Of a stretch of 64,000 nt of DNA, positions 1 to 8,995 are shown one piece after another. Within the stretch, counting starts at the first letter, position 1. Every line of letters starts with the position of its first letter. The DNA is taken from contig NZ_FNTA01000001.1 in NCBI RefSeq assembly GCF_900105055.1, positions 1 through 64,000 of the forward strand, in the 5' to 3' direction. The stretch is from Amycolatopsis lurida (GTDB lineage: Bacteria > Actinomycetota > Actinomycetes > Mycobacteriales > Pseudonocardiaceae). Under the pieces are notes generated by a model. That model had not been told where the DNA came from and did no database searches. It was given only the letters and a program-made list of their open reading frames with translations. A program made the position numbers and the translations under genes.

Positions 1-48
1 CGTGTAATGGAAACGGGTTGGATTCCGGAAACTGTCGGTGGCTGGTTG

Positions 49-61
49 TAGGTTCTTTGTG
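49..61 (+). promoter_or_regulatory. Probable leaderless -10 box before the HNH gene
   Basis: TAGGTT (49-54) fits the actinobacterial TANNNT -10 pattern and is followed by six bases and then the GTG start at 61. No Shine-Dalgarno sequence is visible, so transcription probably begins at the start codon. The -35 region is not obvious. Confidence 0.35.
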
Positions 62-1296
62 TGGACACACGCAACGCCACTGTGGCGCTACTCAAGGAAA
101 TCATCTCGCTTGATGTGTTGCAGGAGGTCAATGCTTCGCTGGATTCGTTGGGCGACAGTGATGCTGTCGACGCTGCCGTGGCCGCGTCGGAAGGGATCGC
201 GCGGTTGGAGGCGGTCCGGTTCCGCGCTTTGGCGCAGCTGAACCGCCACCGTGGCGGCGCTTCTAGTGTGGTGCAGGAGATCGCGTTCGCCTTGTCCGTT
301 GTGGACGGTCACGCGGCGGGTCTGGTGTCGACGGCAGTGGCGCTGACCACCCGCCTCCCGCGCACACTCGGGCTGCTCGACCGCGGAGAGGTGGGTGGCT
401 ACGGGGCGATGAAGGTCGCCACCGCGACAGCGTGGCTGTCGGACGAGGACGCCCGCGCGGTGGACGCGGTGTTGGAGGATCGCCTGCCAGGCCGGAACTG
501 CGACCAGATCCGGAAAGCGGCCAATCACGCGGCGGTGATGGCCGACCGTGAGGGTGCCGCCCGGCGCGCGGAGCGGCACCGTGCCGGGCGCCGGTTGTCG
601 ATCCGCCACGGCGAGACCGGGGTGGCGTCGATCGAGGTCGAGGACGGCCCCGTGGAAAAGGTCGCCGCCGCCTATACGCGCATCGACCGTGAGGCACGCG
701 CCCTCAAAACCGGTGGAGAAACCCGCACCCTGGATCAGCTGCGCGCCGACATCGCCCTCGACCTGATGTTGGGCGGACAAGGCGGCAAAAGTGAACGGTC
801 CGAAGTGTTCCTCTACATGGATTTAAACACCTACCTCGGCCTGAACGACGACCCCGCCGAATTGGCCGGGCATGGGCATATTCCGGCGTCGCTGGCCCGG
901 CACATCGCCTCCGGCCCAGACACCGTCCTGCGCCGGATCATCACCGACCCCCTCTCCGGACAAGTCCTCGACCTCGGCCGCGACCGCTACCGGCCCACCG
1001 CCGGACTGGACGAGTTCGTACGAGTACGAGACCGCGAATGCCGAAGACCCGGCTGCCACCGCATCGCCCAAGCCTGCGACCTCGACCACTCACTGCCCTG
1101 GCAGCACGGCGGCCACACGAGTGCCACCGAACTGATCGACCTCTGCCGCCGCGACCACCGACTGAAAGACGAACCCGGCTGGATCTACCACCTCGCCGAG
1201 GACGGCACCCTCACCATCACCACACCCACCGGACACAGCTACAACAGCACACCACCACCACTGCACGAACCCCGCACCCAAGAGCCACCATTCTGA
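61..1296 (+). CDS. HNH endonuclease-like protein with DUF222 domain
   Basis: The 411-residue protein has an N-terminal DUF222-type helical region (about 20-280) and a C-terminal HNH nuclease fold (about 320-380). This is the architecture of the actinobacterial 13E12-repeat family, whose role is unsettled; DNA cleavage during mobility or recombination is usually assumed. The zinc-ribbon-like CRRPGCHR segment precedes LDH (D342, H343), and the closing RRDH supplies H366. The central Asn normally found as NL in this family is Glu here (E357 in ATELIDLC), and the usual HH pair is DH, so catalytic competence is uncertain. The GTG start is chosen from the leaderless promoter geometry. The gene is monocistronic and followed by a repeat-rich gap facing a convergent gene. 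Confidence 0.85.
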   Translation: MDTRNATVALLKEIISLDVLQEVNASLDSLGDSDAVDAAVAASEGIARLEAVRFRALAQLNRHRGGASSVVQEIAFALSVVDGHAAGLVSTAVALTTRLPRTLGLLDRGEVGGYGAMKVATATAWLSDEDARAVDAVLEDRLPGRNCDQIRKAANHAAVMADREGAARRAERHRAGRRLSIRHGETGVASIEVEDGPVEKVAAAYTRIDREARALKTGGETRTLDQLRADIALDLMLGGQGGKSERSEVFLYMDLNTYLGLNDDPAELAGHGHIPASLARHIASGPDTVLRRIITDPLSGQVLDLGRDRYRPTAGLDEFVRVRDRECRRPGCHRIAQACDLDHSLPWQHGGHTSATELIDLCRRDHRLKDEPGWIYHLAEDGTLTITTPTGHSYNSTPPPLHEPRTQEPPF

Positions 1297-1867
1297 ACCG
1301 GTCGCCGAAAAACGGCCACGCTGCCAGCCGTAGGGCCTCGCACCACGTAGCCCATTACCGAAATACGACCATGGTTGAGCGCGCGGACAGGGCTCCGCAC
1401 GGATCGGTGCCACGGCGGCTGTCGTACTCACCCCTCAGCTGGAGAGGCGCTGTGACCGCTCGTCGCCGAAATTCGGCAACGTCCTGGCCGCGGTGGGGCG
1501 GGATTCCGCGAGAGTCGGCGCAATGCTGACGGTTCTGCGGTACCCAGAGTGTCACAACCTTCCAGTTGGGGAACCCTGCGACTGCCGTTGCCGAAATTCG
1601 GTCACGGCCTGTTCCCGGGCAGGTGTGCGGAACAGTGCGCTGCCGCAAACCCCAGTCGCTCCTGCGTCTCATGCGGAGATCTGCGGCCCATCGCCGGAAT
1701 TCGGCTACGGCTCATCGCAAGAGGCGAGACTCCCTGCTCGCCCCCGAACCGGCAACCGTCGCTGCGGTACCCCTCCCGCCGCGGCCCATCGCCGGAATTC
1801 GGCAACACCGGAATCGCAAGGACAAGCCCCTAGGAACCGAGCAACCCCAACACCAACCCTGCCCCGC
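1297..1867. repeat. Gene-free gap with GCCGAATTCGGC-type palindromes
   Basis: No ORF in this 571-base convergent gap has credible coding character. It holds four copies of a 13-base near-perfect palindrome, GCCGAAATTCGGC or GCCGGAATTCGGC, at 1465-1477, 1590-1602 (last base T), 1693-1705 and 1791-1803, each followed by NAC. Weaker relatives occur near 1303 and 1357. The last two copies sit in a longer shared stretch beginning GCGGCCCATC. Spacing is about 125, 103 and 98 bases. This looks like an intergenic repeat cluster, possibly acting in bidirectional termination. Confidence 0.6.
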
Positions 1868-3276
1868 CTACCTCACCACGGAATCCCGCGCAGGCACCGC
1901 GTCGATTTCCAGAGAAGAGTCACGCGAAGGTTCCCGCACCACCAGAGTCGCCACGAACGTCAGCGCGATGCAGCCGGTGACCCACCAGAAGAACACGCTC
2001 TCGTGTCCGGCCTGCTTCAAGGCCAGCGCGATCGGTTCCGAAAGGCCGCCGAAGACGGCGGTCGCCAGGGCATGCGGGAGTCCGACTCCCAGCGCACGGA
2101 CGTTGGTGGGGAACATTTCCGCCTTGATGATGGCCGACAAAGCCGTGTAGCCGCTGAGGAAGATCATGGCGGTGATCATGAGCAGGAAGGCGACCCACGG
2201 ATTCCCCGTCCTGCCCACGAGCGTCATGATCGGCACGGTCAGCACCATGCCGCCGATGGAGAAGCCGAACATGACCGGGCGGCGGCCCCAGCGGTCGGAA
2301 AGGGCGCCGGCGACGGCTGCATGAAGATGAACAGGAACAGGGCGGCGAAGCCGATGAGTGAAGCGGTCGGCTTGGGGATTCCCGCCGTGTTCACCATGTA
2401 CTTCTGCAGGTAGCTGGTGAAGGTGTAGAAGGCCACCGTGCCGCCGATGGCGAGGCCGAGAACGGCGAGAACCTGGCGACGGTGCTCGCGCAGCAGGACC
2501 CGCAGTCCGCCGCGGGACGGCGGGCCGGTGGTCGCGGAGCGCTGGAAGTGCTCCGATTCCACCATGGTGCGGCGGAGGTACATCACCACGAGTCCGGCGA
2601 TCGCGCCGAGCACGAAGGGCACCCGCCAGCCCCACGCGTACATCTGCGCTTCGGTGAGCAGTGATTGCATGACGATCATCACCAGCAGGGCCGAAAGCTG
2701 GCCGACGGTGATCGAGACGTACTGGAAGCTCGAGTAGAAACCGCGTCGCCGCGGAGTGGCGATCTCGGACAGGTAGGTCGCGCTCGAACCGAACTCGCCA
2801 CCCACCGACAGACCTTGCGCGAGTCTGGCGACCACGAGGATCACGGGCGCGAGGATGCCGATCGACGAATAGCCGGGAGTGAGGGCGATGGCCGGCGAAC
2901 CGAAGCTCATCAGCGTCACGGACAGGGTCAGCGCGGCCCGGCGGCCGAACTTGTCCGCGTAGAGGCCCAGAAGCCAGCCTCCGAGCGGGCGCATCAGAAA
3001 GCCGACGGCGAACACGACGGCGGTCGAGAGCAATTGGGCCGTCAGATTTCCCTCGGGGAAGAAGCCGGCCGCGAAGTAGATGCTGAACGAGGCGTAGACG
3101 AACCAGTCGTACCACTCGACCAGGTTGCCGAGGCAGCCGCGGACCACGTTCGCGACGACACCGGGTTCTTGTGCGGCAAGGGAAGCTCCTTCGCTCCGGG
3201 AACGCCGACCAGCATGAGCTGTGATCCCTGCGGTGGAGAAATAGAAATCCGCGATGGGCACATACCCGGCCGGCAT
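1868..3276 (-). pseudogene. Frameshifted MHS-family (KgtP/ProP-like) MFS transporter
   Basis: Two reading frames together make one metabolite:H+ symporter of about 465 residues. The first frame, from ATG 3276, holds GNLVEWYDWFVY, GGWLLGLYADKFGRR and SVGGEFGSS and reaches FIFMQPS. The second continues with VAGALSDRWGRRPVM and runs to the stop at 1868. The break lies at about 2314-2316, where one base is missing from the conserved QP[VL]AGALSDR motif. MHS relatives carry alpha-ketoglutarate, citrate, proline or betaine across the cytoplasmic membrane. It is the last gene of the lysR-hydrolase operon, 3 bp after the hydrolase stop. The first 40 residues from 3276 are not family-like, so the original start may be internal. 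A sequencing error cannot be excluded. Confidence 0.8.
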
Positions 3277-3279
3277 GGT

Positions 3280-4056
3280 CTACCCGAGGAAGTCGCTCAC
3301 CAGCTCGCTCGATTCGGGACGGCACTCGTCGAAGTAGGCATGGCGCGCCCCGGCGAAGAGATGCATCCGCGCGCCGGGAATCCGATCCGCCAACAACGGC
3401 GCGTTCGCCACGGGCGCGAGCAGATCGTCGTCACCGTGCAGGACCAGGGTGGGCGCGGTGATCTCCGGGAGCACCTCCCAGGCGTCGTGCGTGTTGCTCG
3501 CGACCAGATGCCCGCGCACCGCGTGCGGCGGCATGCCGTGCGCGCCCAGCACCCGGTACGGACCGGGATTGGCCGCACGCCAGGCGGGGGTGTACATCAG
3601 ATTCTCCAGCGTCTCCCGTGCTTCCGCGGAGGACCGCCGGGCCAGGGCCAGCCGTACGTCGTTCGACCGCTCGACCCCGTGCGTGCCGCCCGGCGAGGTG
3701 CAGCCGAGCACGAGCCGCCGCACCCGATCGGGATACCGCGCGGCGACCCACTGGGCGACGCGCCCGCCCATCGAGGTGCCGTAGACATCGGCCTCGCCGA
3801 CGCCGAGTTCGTCGAGGACGGCGAGCACGTCGTCCGCGAAACCCGGTGTGGAGTAAGCGGAGTCGGGCGCGTCGCTGCCGCCCGTACCGCGGTAGTCCAT
3901 GGTGATCGTGCTCGGGAAGTCCCCGCGCGTGCGATCCCACCACGTATGGTCGTTCGCCTGCCCGGCCAGCAGCACGAGCGGCCTGCCCGTGCCGTGCCAC
4001 TGGTAGGCCAGCCGGGTGCCGTCGGCGGCGACGGCGTTACCGGTGAGCGTGCTCAT
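3280..4056 (-). CDS. Alpha/beta hydrolase
   Basis: The 258-residue protein is a compact alpha/beta-hydrolase of the 3-oxoadipate enol-lactonase/esterase type. The nucleophile elbow is YGTSMGG (S95), the acid is probably in LHGDDD, and the base His is in AGARHAYF. There is no signal peptide, so it is cytoplasmic. The start ATG (4056-4054) overlaps the lysR stop as ATGA, implying translational coupling, and the transporter frame begins 3 bp after its stop. It probably cleaves an ester, lactone or thioester of the compound handled by the divergent CoA-enzyme operon. The substrate is not evident. Confidence 0.85.
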   Translation of the reverse strand: MSTLTGNAVAADGTRLAYQWHGTGRPLVLLAGQANDHTWWDRTRGDFPSTITMDYRGTGGSDAPDSAYSTPGFADDVLAVLDELGVGEADVYGTSMGGRVAQWVAARYPDRVRRLVLGCTSPGGTHGVERSNDVRLALARRSSAEARETLENLMYTPAWRAANPGPYRVLGAHGMPPHAVRGHLVASNTHDAWEVLPEITAPTLVLHGDDDLLAPVANAPLLADRIPGARMHLFAGARHAYFDECRPESSELVSDFLG

Positions 4057-5000
4057 TCTTCTCCTGTTCGGTCTTCCCAGAGCCGTGCCGAGGGCCATTC
4101 GCCCTCCCGCACGGTCCGGTGGATCTGCCGGACGAGCGCCTGTGCGACGGCGTCGACGGCGGGCGTGACGCGACCCGTCCTGGGCGTACCGAGGACGACG
4201 GTGCGCCAGATCTCCGGTTCGCACACCGGAGCCGCGCTCAGGACACCGTCGGAGACGTCCGTCGCGATGCCGATGCCGGGCAGGATCGTCCAGCCGTGCC
4301 CGGCGAGTACCAGGCGTTTCTGCAGTGTCATGGCGTTGGTCTGCACGGTGACCTCCGCATCGGCGCCCGCCTCGCGGGCCGCGCCGTCGATGAGGGTGCG
4401 CAGAGCGTGCCCCTTGGAGGGCATCACCAGCGGATGCGCGGCCACGTCGGCGAACGGGACGGGCTGGGCGGGATCGAGCCCCGCCGACGGGGGAGCGACC
4501 GCCCACAGCCGTTCCCGGACCAGCGGACGGACGTAGAGCGACGGTGTACTGGTCAAGTTGTAGAGCAGGCTCAGGTCGACGTCGCCGTCGTCGATCCACC
4601 GCTGGAGGTGCCCGGAGTACGCGGTGAGCAGCCGCAGTTCGATGCCCGGATGCTCGCGGAGCACTTCCGTCGTCAGCGGCGCGGCGAGCCGTTCCGCGGC
4701 GCTCTCCAGCAGGCCGACCGTGACGATCCCGGTGACCACGCCGGGTCGCGGGGCCAGCTCGGCCCGGGCCCGGTCGAGTTCGGTGAGTGCCCGCCGGGCA
4801 CGGTCGACGAGCGTCGCGCCCGCCTCGGTGGGGCGCATCCCGTGGCGGGTCCGTTCGAACAACGGCACCCCGAGTTCCTGCTCCAGGGTGCGGATCTGCC
4901 GGGTGACGGCGGGCTGGACCAGGTGCAGCAGCTCGGCCGCGCGGGTCACGCTGCCGACCTCGGCGACGGTCACCAACGCCTTGAGCTGCTTGAAGTCCAC
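4053..5000 (-). CDS. LysR-family transcriptional regulator
   Basis: The protein has an N-terminal winged HTH (about 1-60, FKQLKALVTVAEVGSVTRAA) and a LysR substrate-binding domain (about 90-300). I prefer GTG at 5000, which gives a typical MDFKQL start seven bases after AGGAG; GTG at 5006 would sit right against that sequence. The gene leads an operon with a hydrolase and a broken MFS gene. It is divergent from the acyl-CoA dehydrogenase operon, the classic LysR layout, so it probably activates that operon in response to its substrate. TCATGAT-containing dyads lie in the 86-bp intergenic region. Confidence 0.9.
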   Translation of the reverse strand: MDFKQLKALVTVAEVGSVTRAAELLHLVQPAVTRQIRTLEQELGVPLFERTRHGMRPTEAGATLVDRARRALTELDRARAELAPRPGVVTGIVTVGLLESAAERLAAPLTTEVLREHPGIELRLLTAYSGHLQRWIDDGDVDLSLLYNLTSTPSLYVRPLVRERLWAVAPPSAGLDPAQPVPFADVAAHPLVMPSKGHALRTLIDGAAREAGADAEVTVQTNAMTLQKRLVLAGHGWTILPGIGIATDVSDGVLSAAPVCEPEIWRTVVLGTPRTGRVTPAVDAVAQALVRQIHRTVREGEWPSARLWEDRTGEE

Positions 5001-5035
5001 CTTCACTCCTGCTCATCGCGGTCCGGTATGCGACC

Positions 5036-5086
5036 ATCATGATTCGGTATTTCACAGACCGTCACATCATCGCTCATGATAACCAC
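5036..5086 (+). promoter_or_regulatory. Divergent lysR/acyl-CoA dehydrogenase control region
   Basis: ATCATGAT (5036-5043) and TCATGAT (5074-5080) are two related sites about 38 bases apart. TTCACA (5051-5056) with an 18-base spacer to CATGAT (5075-5080) makes a plausible promoter for the plus operon, ending six bases before ATG 5087. No Shine-Dalgarno sequence is present, so the transcript may be leaderless. The second dyad overlaps the proposed -10. Confidence 0.35.
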
Positions 5087-6235
5087 ATGACCGAGGAAGA
5101 GACCGAGATCGTCGCGCTCGTGGCCGGGTTCGTGGATCGCGAGGTCCGGCCCGTCGCGCGGGAGCTCGACCATGCGAACACCTATCCCGGGAAACTCATC
5201 GACCAGATGAAGGCGATGGGTGTCTTCGGGCTGGCCGTGCCCGAGCCTTGGGGCGAGACTCAGGTCTCCGCCCAGTGCTACGCGCTCATAACGGAGGAGC
5301 TCGCGCGTGGCTGGATGAGCCTTGCCGGCGCGATAGGCGGCCATACCGTCGTCGCGAAACTCCATGCCACATATGGCACTCAGGTGCAGAAGGACACTTA
5401 CCTGCCGAAGATGGCGACCGGTGAGATCCGCGCGACGATGGCGCTCACGGAACCCGGTGGCGGCTCGGATCTGCAGGCACTCCGCACCACGGCGCGGCGT
5501 GAGGGTGACGAGTACGTGGTCAACGGCAACAAGACGTGGATCACCAACGCGCGCCGGTCCCAGCTGGTCGCGTTGCTGTGCAAGACCGACCCCGCCGCCG
5601 AACCCGCACACAAGGGGATCTCCGTCCTGCTGGTGGAGAAAGGGCCGGGTTTCGAGGTCTCGCGGGATCTGCCCAAACTCGGTTACAAAGGTGTCGAGAG
5701 CTGCGAGCTTTCCTTCGACGACTTTCGCGCGCCGGCCACGGCCCTGCTCGGTGGGGTGGAAGGACGCGGATTCGGTCAGATGATGCGCGGCCTGGAGATC
5801 GGCCGGATCCAGGTCGCCTGCCGGGCACTCGGCGTCGGACGGGCGGCGTTGGAGGATTCCCTGCGCTACGCCCAGGAACGCGAGAGCTTCGGCAAGCCGA
5901 TCTGGCAGCACCAGTCGATCGGCAACCATCTCGCGGACATGGCTACCAAACTCGAGGCCGCCCGCCAGCTGACGCACCACGCGGCGCGACGCTACGACTC
6001 GGGCGAACGCGCGGACATGGAGGCGGGGATGGCGAAACTGTTCGCCTCCGAGGCCGCGATGGAGATCGCGCTCGACGCGGTCCGCATCCATGGCGGCTAC
6101 GGCTACTCGACCGAGTTCGACGTCGAACGGTACTTCCGTGACGCGCCACTGATGATCGTCGGCGAGGGCACCAACGAGATCCAGCGCGGCGTGATCGCCC
6201 GCCAGCTGGTCGAACGGCACCGCATCCCGTCCTGA
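5087..6235 (+). CDS. Acyl-CoA dehydrogenase
   Basis: The 382-residue FAD-dependent acyl-CoA dehydrogenase has its N-terminal helical domain at about 1-110, the beta domain with MALTEPGGGSD and WITNA at about 115-215, and the C-terminal helical domain with RIHGGYGYS. The candidate catalytic base is E360 in GEGTNEIQR. It introduces an alpha,beta double bond into an acyl-CoA and passes electrons to ETF. Start 5087 is preferred because the 16 extra residues from 5039 lie in the promoter region. It heads a four-gene operon with a CoA-transferase, a hydratase and a lyase, so its substrate is probably a short branched or dicarboxylic acyl-CoA such as a methylsuccinyl- or glutaryl-type CoA. That assignment is an inference. 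Confidence 0.9.
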   Translation: MTEEETEIVALVAGFVDREVRPVARELDHANTYPGKLIDQMKAMGVFGLAVPEPWGETQVSAQCYALITEELARGWMSLAGAIGGHTVVAKLHATYGTQVQKDTYLPKMATGEIRATMALTEPGGGSDLQALRTTARREGDEYVVNGNKTWITNARRSQLVALLCKTDPAAEPAHKGISVLLVEKGPGFEVSRDLPKLGYKGVESCELSFDDFRAPATALLGGVEGRGFGQMMRGLEIGRIQVACRALGVGRAALEDSLRYAQERESFGKPIWQHQSIGNHLADMATKLEAARQLTHHAARRYDSGERADMEAGMAKLFASEAAMEIALDAVRIHGGYGYSTEFDVERYFRDAPLMIVGEGTNEIQRGVIARQLVERHRIPS

Positions 6236-6252
6236 ACACCGAGGAAGGCAGT

Positions 6253-7407
6253 ATGCGCCAACCACTCGAGGGAATCACCGTCGTCGCGCTGGAGCAGGCC
6301 GTCGCCGCTCCGTTCGCCTCCCGTCAGCTCGCCGACCTCGGTGCGCGCGTCATCAAGATCGAACGCCGCGGCGTCGGCGACTTCGCCCGCGACTACGACC
6401 GGACCGTGCACGGCCAGTCGAGCTACTTCGTCTGGCTCAACCGGGGCAAGGAGAGCGTCGAACTCGACATCAAGGATCCGGCGGACCGGGTGCTGCTCGG
6501 CGCGATGATCGGCAAGGCGGACGTCTTCCTGCAGAACCTCGCGCCCGGCGCGGTGGACCGGCTCGGCCTCGACGCCGGGACACTGCGCGCGGAACGTCCG
6601 GAACTGATCCACTGCTCCATCTCCGGTTACGGCCCGGAAGGTCCATATCGGACGAAGAAGGCCTACGATCTGCTGGTGCAGTGCGAAACCGGGCTCGTGA
6701 TGTCCACCGGCACCCCGGAGACACCGGCCAAGGCGGGGATCTCGATCGCCGACATCGCCACCGGGATGTACGCCCACAGCGGCGTCCTCACCGCGCTGTA
6801 CGACCGCGAGCGCACCGGCGAGGGCGCGAGCCTGCACGTCGCGATGCTCGACTCGCTCGGCGAATGGATGAGCCAGCCCGCCTATTTCTCCCGCTACGGC
6901 CAGGAACCACCGCGGCGTACGGCGGCGGCGCATCCGTCGATCTCGCCGTACGGCCCGTATCGCACCGGTGACGAGAGGGTCTTCCTGAGTGTCCAAAGTG
7001 AACGAGAGTGGAGCGTGCTGTGCCGGGACGTCCTGGGACACGAGGCGCTGGTCGAAGATCCGCGCTTCCGCACCAACGACGACCGCGTCGGCAACGACGG
7101 TGAACTCACGGTGATCCTGGAGGAGACCTTCAGCGGCCTGACCGCGGACGAGGTCGGGGACCTGCTGGAGCGCGCCGGAATCGCCAACGCCCGGTTGCGG
7201 ACTCCGGAGCAGTTCACCCGCCACCCGCAGCTGGCCGCGAGGAATCGGTGGCGTGCGGTGGAAACCCCCGCCGGACCGCTGGAGGCACTGCTCCCGCCCG
7301 TCGAAGTCGCGGGCCGGGAACCGGTCATGGGGCCGGTGCCCGCGCTGGGGGCGCACAACGAGTCGATCCGGGCCGCGTTCGGTGCCCGCCAGGAGGTGCG
7401 AACGTGA
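6253..7407 (+). CDS. Class III CoA-transferase (CaiB/BaiF family)
   Basis: The 384-residue family III CoA-transferase moves CoA between carboxylates through a covalent Asp intermediate. The probable nucleophile is D167 in ISIADIATG. N-terminal VVALEQAVAAPFASRQLADLGARVIKIE is the family's usual beginning. Family members include formyl-CoA, succinyl-CoA:mesaconate and itaconate CoA-transferases and mesaconyl-CoA C1-C4 transferase. It lies 17 bases after the dehydrogenase and overlaps the next gene as GTGA. With a HTD2-like hydratase and a CitE lyase downstream, activation or isomerisation of itaconate or mesaconate is the simplest reading. The donor is unknown. Confidence 0.9.
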   Translation: MRQPLEGITVVALEQAVAAPFASRQLADLGARVIKIERRGVGDFARDYDRTVHGQSSYFVWLNRGKESVELDIKDPADRVLLGAMIGKADVFLQNLAPGAVDRLGLDAGTLRAERPELIHCSISGYGPEGPYRTKKAYDLLVQCETGLVMSTGTPETPAKAGISIADIATGMYAHSGVLTALYDRERTGEGASLHVAMLDSLGEWMSQPAYFSRYGQEPPRRTAAAHPSISPYGPYRTGDERVFLSVQSEREWSVLCRDVLGHEALVEDPRFRTNDDRVGNDGELTVILEETFSGLTADEVGDLLERAGIANARLRTPEQFTRHPQLAARNRWRAVETPAGPLEALLPPVEVAGREPVMGPVPALGAHNESIRAAFGARQEVRT

Positions 7408-8177
7408 AGGAAATCCTGCAGTCCGGCCCCGCGGAGGCGCTGGCTTCGCTGCTCGACGTCGAGTTGCCGGATCTGGACCGCGACGGCCTGCCCTTGCTGT
7501 GGCACTGGTTCTACCTGCTGGACCGGCCGGCGCAGGCCGACCTGGGGCCGGACGGGCATCCGCTCCGGGGCACGGAGCCGGGGCGCCGCCGGATGTGGGC
7601 GGGCGGGCGAGTGCGGACGCTCGGCCCGCTGCGGTGCGGACTGCCCGCCGAACGGAAGACGGAAGTGCTTTCCACACAGGAGAAACAAGGCCGCACCGGG
7701 CGGCTGACCTTCGTCGTGACGGGCCACAAGATCGTCCAGGGCGGCGAGGTCGTGGTCGAAGAGGAGCAGGACATCGTCTACCGCGACGCCGCTTCCGGGC
7801 AGGCCGACGCGCCCGTGGAGGCGCCGGAAGTGCCGGTGGCCGACGACGAATGGGCGATCGACGTCTCACCGACACTGCTGTTCCGCTTCTCGGCGCTGAC
7901 CTACAACGCTCACCGCATCCATTACGACCGCGATTACGCCCGCGACGTCGAGGGCTACCCGGGACTGCTCACCCACGGCCCGTTGCAGGCGCTCGCGATG
8001 GCCGAAGCGGCCCGGCGGCGGGGAAGTGGTGGGAGGCGGGCCTTCGACTACCGGCTCGTCTCACCCCTGTTCGACCATCAGGGAATGATCGTGCGGGCGG
8101 ATGACACCGGCACCGCGGTACGTGATCGCCACGGACGGCGGACGGCGACCGGAACGGTACGGAGCTTCGGCCGATGA
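7404..8177 (+). CDS. MaoC/HTD2-like hydratase, mesaconyl-C4-CoA hydratase type
   Basis: The 257-residue double-hotdog protein is of the FAS1-like/HTD2 hydratase family. The C-terminal hotdog carries the active-site segment RFSALTYNAHRIHYD followed by GYPGLLTHGP. Relatives include mesaconyl-C4-CoA hydratase, which gives citramalyl-CoA, and itaconyl-CoA-type hydratases. GTG 7404 follows AGGAGGT (7391-7397) and overlaps the CoA-transferase stop. Its own stop overlaps the lyase ATG, so the three products are probably made in step. Its role would be hydration of an unsaturated C5 acyl-CoA before cleavage. Confidence 0.85.
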   Translation: MKEILQSGPAEALASLLDVELPDLDRDGLPLLWHWFYLLDRPAQADLGPDGHPLRGTEPGRRRMWAGGRVRTLGPLRCGLPAERKTEVLSTQEKQGRTGRLTFVVTGHKIVQGGEVVVEEEQDIVYRDAASGQADAPVEAPEVPVADDEWAIDVSPTLLFRFSALTYNAHRIHYDRDYARDVEGYPGLLTHGPLQALAMAEAARRRGSGGRRAFDYRLVSPLFDHQGMIVRADDTGTAVRDRHGRRTATGTVRSFGR

Positions 8178-8995
8178 ACGATCTCCTGAGAAGCGCGAAG
8201 ACCTTCCTGTTCGTCCCCGGACACCGGCCGGACCGGTTCGCCAAGGCCGCGGCGAGCGGTGCCGACGTCGTCATCCTCGACCTGGAAGACGCCGTCGCGC
8301 CCGATCGGAAAGAGGCCGCCCGTGAGCACGTCCGGGCATGGCTGGCGGAAGGCCATCAGGCGGTCGTCCGGCTCAACGCCGCCGGAACCGCTTGGTACCA
8401 CGAGGATGTCGCGAGTATCGGACAGGCGCTCGCGGTGATGCTGCCCAAAGCCGAGAACCGTGCCGAGATCGATTCCCTCGCCGGGCGGCTGCCGGGTGTC
8501 CCGATCCTCCCGCTGGTGGAAACGGCGGCCGGGGTCGCGGGCGCGGTGGAGGTCTGCCGGGCGGACGCGGTGGTGCGGCCCGCCTTCGGCAGCGTGGACC
8601 TGGCCGCGCAGCTCGGGGTCGACCACCGGTCGCACGAGGCGTTGCGGTACGCGCGGTCGGCGCTCGTCGTCGCCGCGGCCGCCGCGGGCAGGGCGGCTCC
8701 GATCGACGGTGTCACCACGGCACTCGACGACGAGGCCGCGCTCGCCGCCGACGTCGAGCACGCCAAAACGCTCGGCTTCACCGGGAAGCTCTGCGTGCAC
8801 CCGCGCCAGGTCGCCGCCGCGAAACGCCGGCTGGTCCCGTCCGACAGCGAGATCGAGTGGGCGCGGGACGTGCTCGGGCACACCGGCGACGGTTCGGTGG
8901 CCGTGGCGGGCGGTCAGATGGTCGACAAACCGGTCGAAGCGAGGGCCAGGGCCATCCTCGATCGCGCGGGCGGTCCGTTCCGGCCGGCCGGATGA
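8174..8995 (+). CDS. HpcH/HpaI aldolase family CoA lyase (CitE-like)
   Basis: The 273-residue TIM-barrel lyase is of the CitE/malyl-CoA/citramalyl-CoA lyase family. FVPGHRPDRF carries the CoA-binding Arg, LDLEDAVAPDRK the metal-binding Glu, and FGSVDLAAQLG the second metal ligand. The family cleaves beta-hydroxyacyl-CoAs; citramalyl-CoA would give acetyl-CoA and pyruvate. It ends the operon and starts by ATGA overlap with the hydratase. Placement after a C5-type hydratase makes citramalyl-CoA more likely than malyl- or citryl-CoA, but sequence alone does not decide. Confidence 0.9.
   Translation: MNDLLRSAKTFLFVPGHRPDRFAKAAASGADVVILDLEDAVAPDRKEAAREHVRAWLAEGHQAVVRLNAAGTAWYHEDVASIGQALAVMLPKAENRAEIDSLAGRLPGVPILPLVETAAGVAGAVEVCRADAVVRPAFGSVDLAAQLGVDHRSHEALRYARSALVVAAAAAGRAAPIDGVTTALDDEAALAADVEHAKTLGFTGKLCVHPRQVAAAKRRLVPSDSEIEWARDVLGHTGDGSVAVAGGQMVDKPVEARARAILDRAGGPFRPAG

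Noticed and set aside
1493..2413. A 306-codon plus-strand frame running through the gap into the transporter region
   Set aside because: It is low-complexity, overlaps the well-supported minus-strand transporter, and has no family-like segment.
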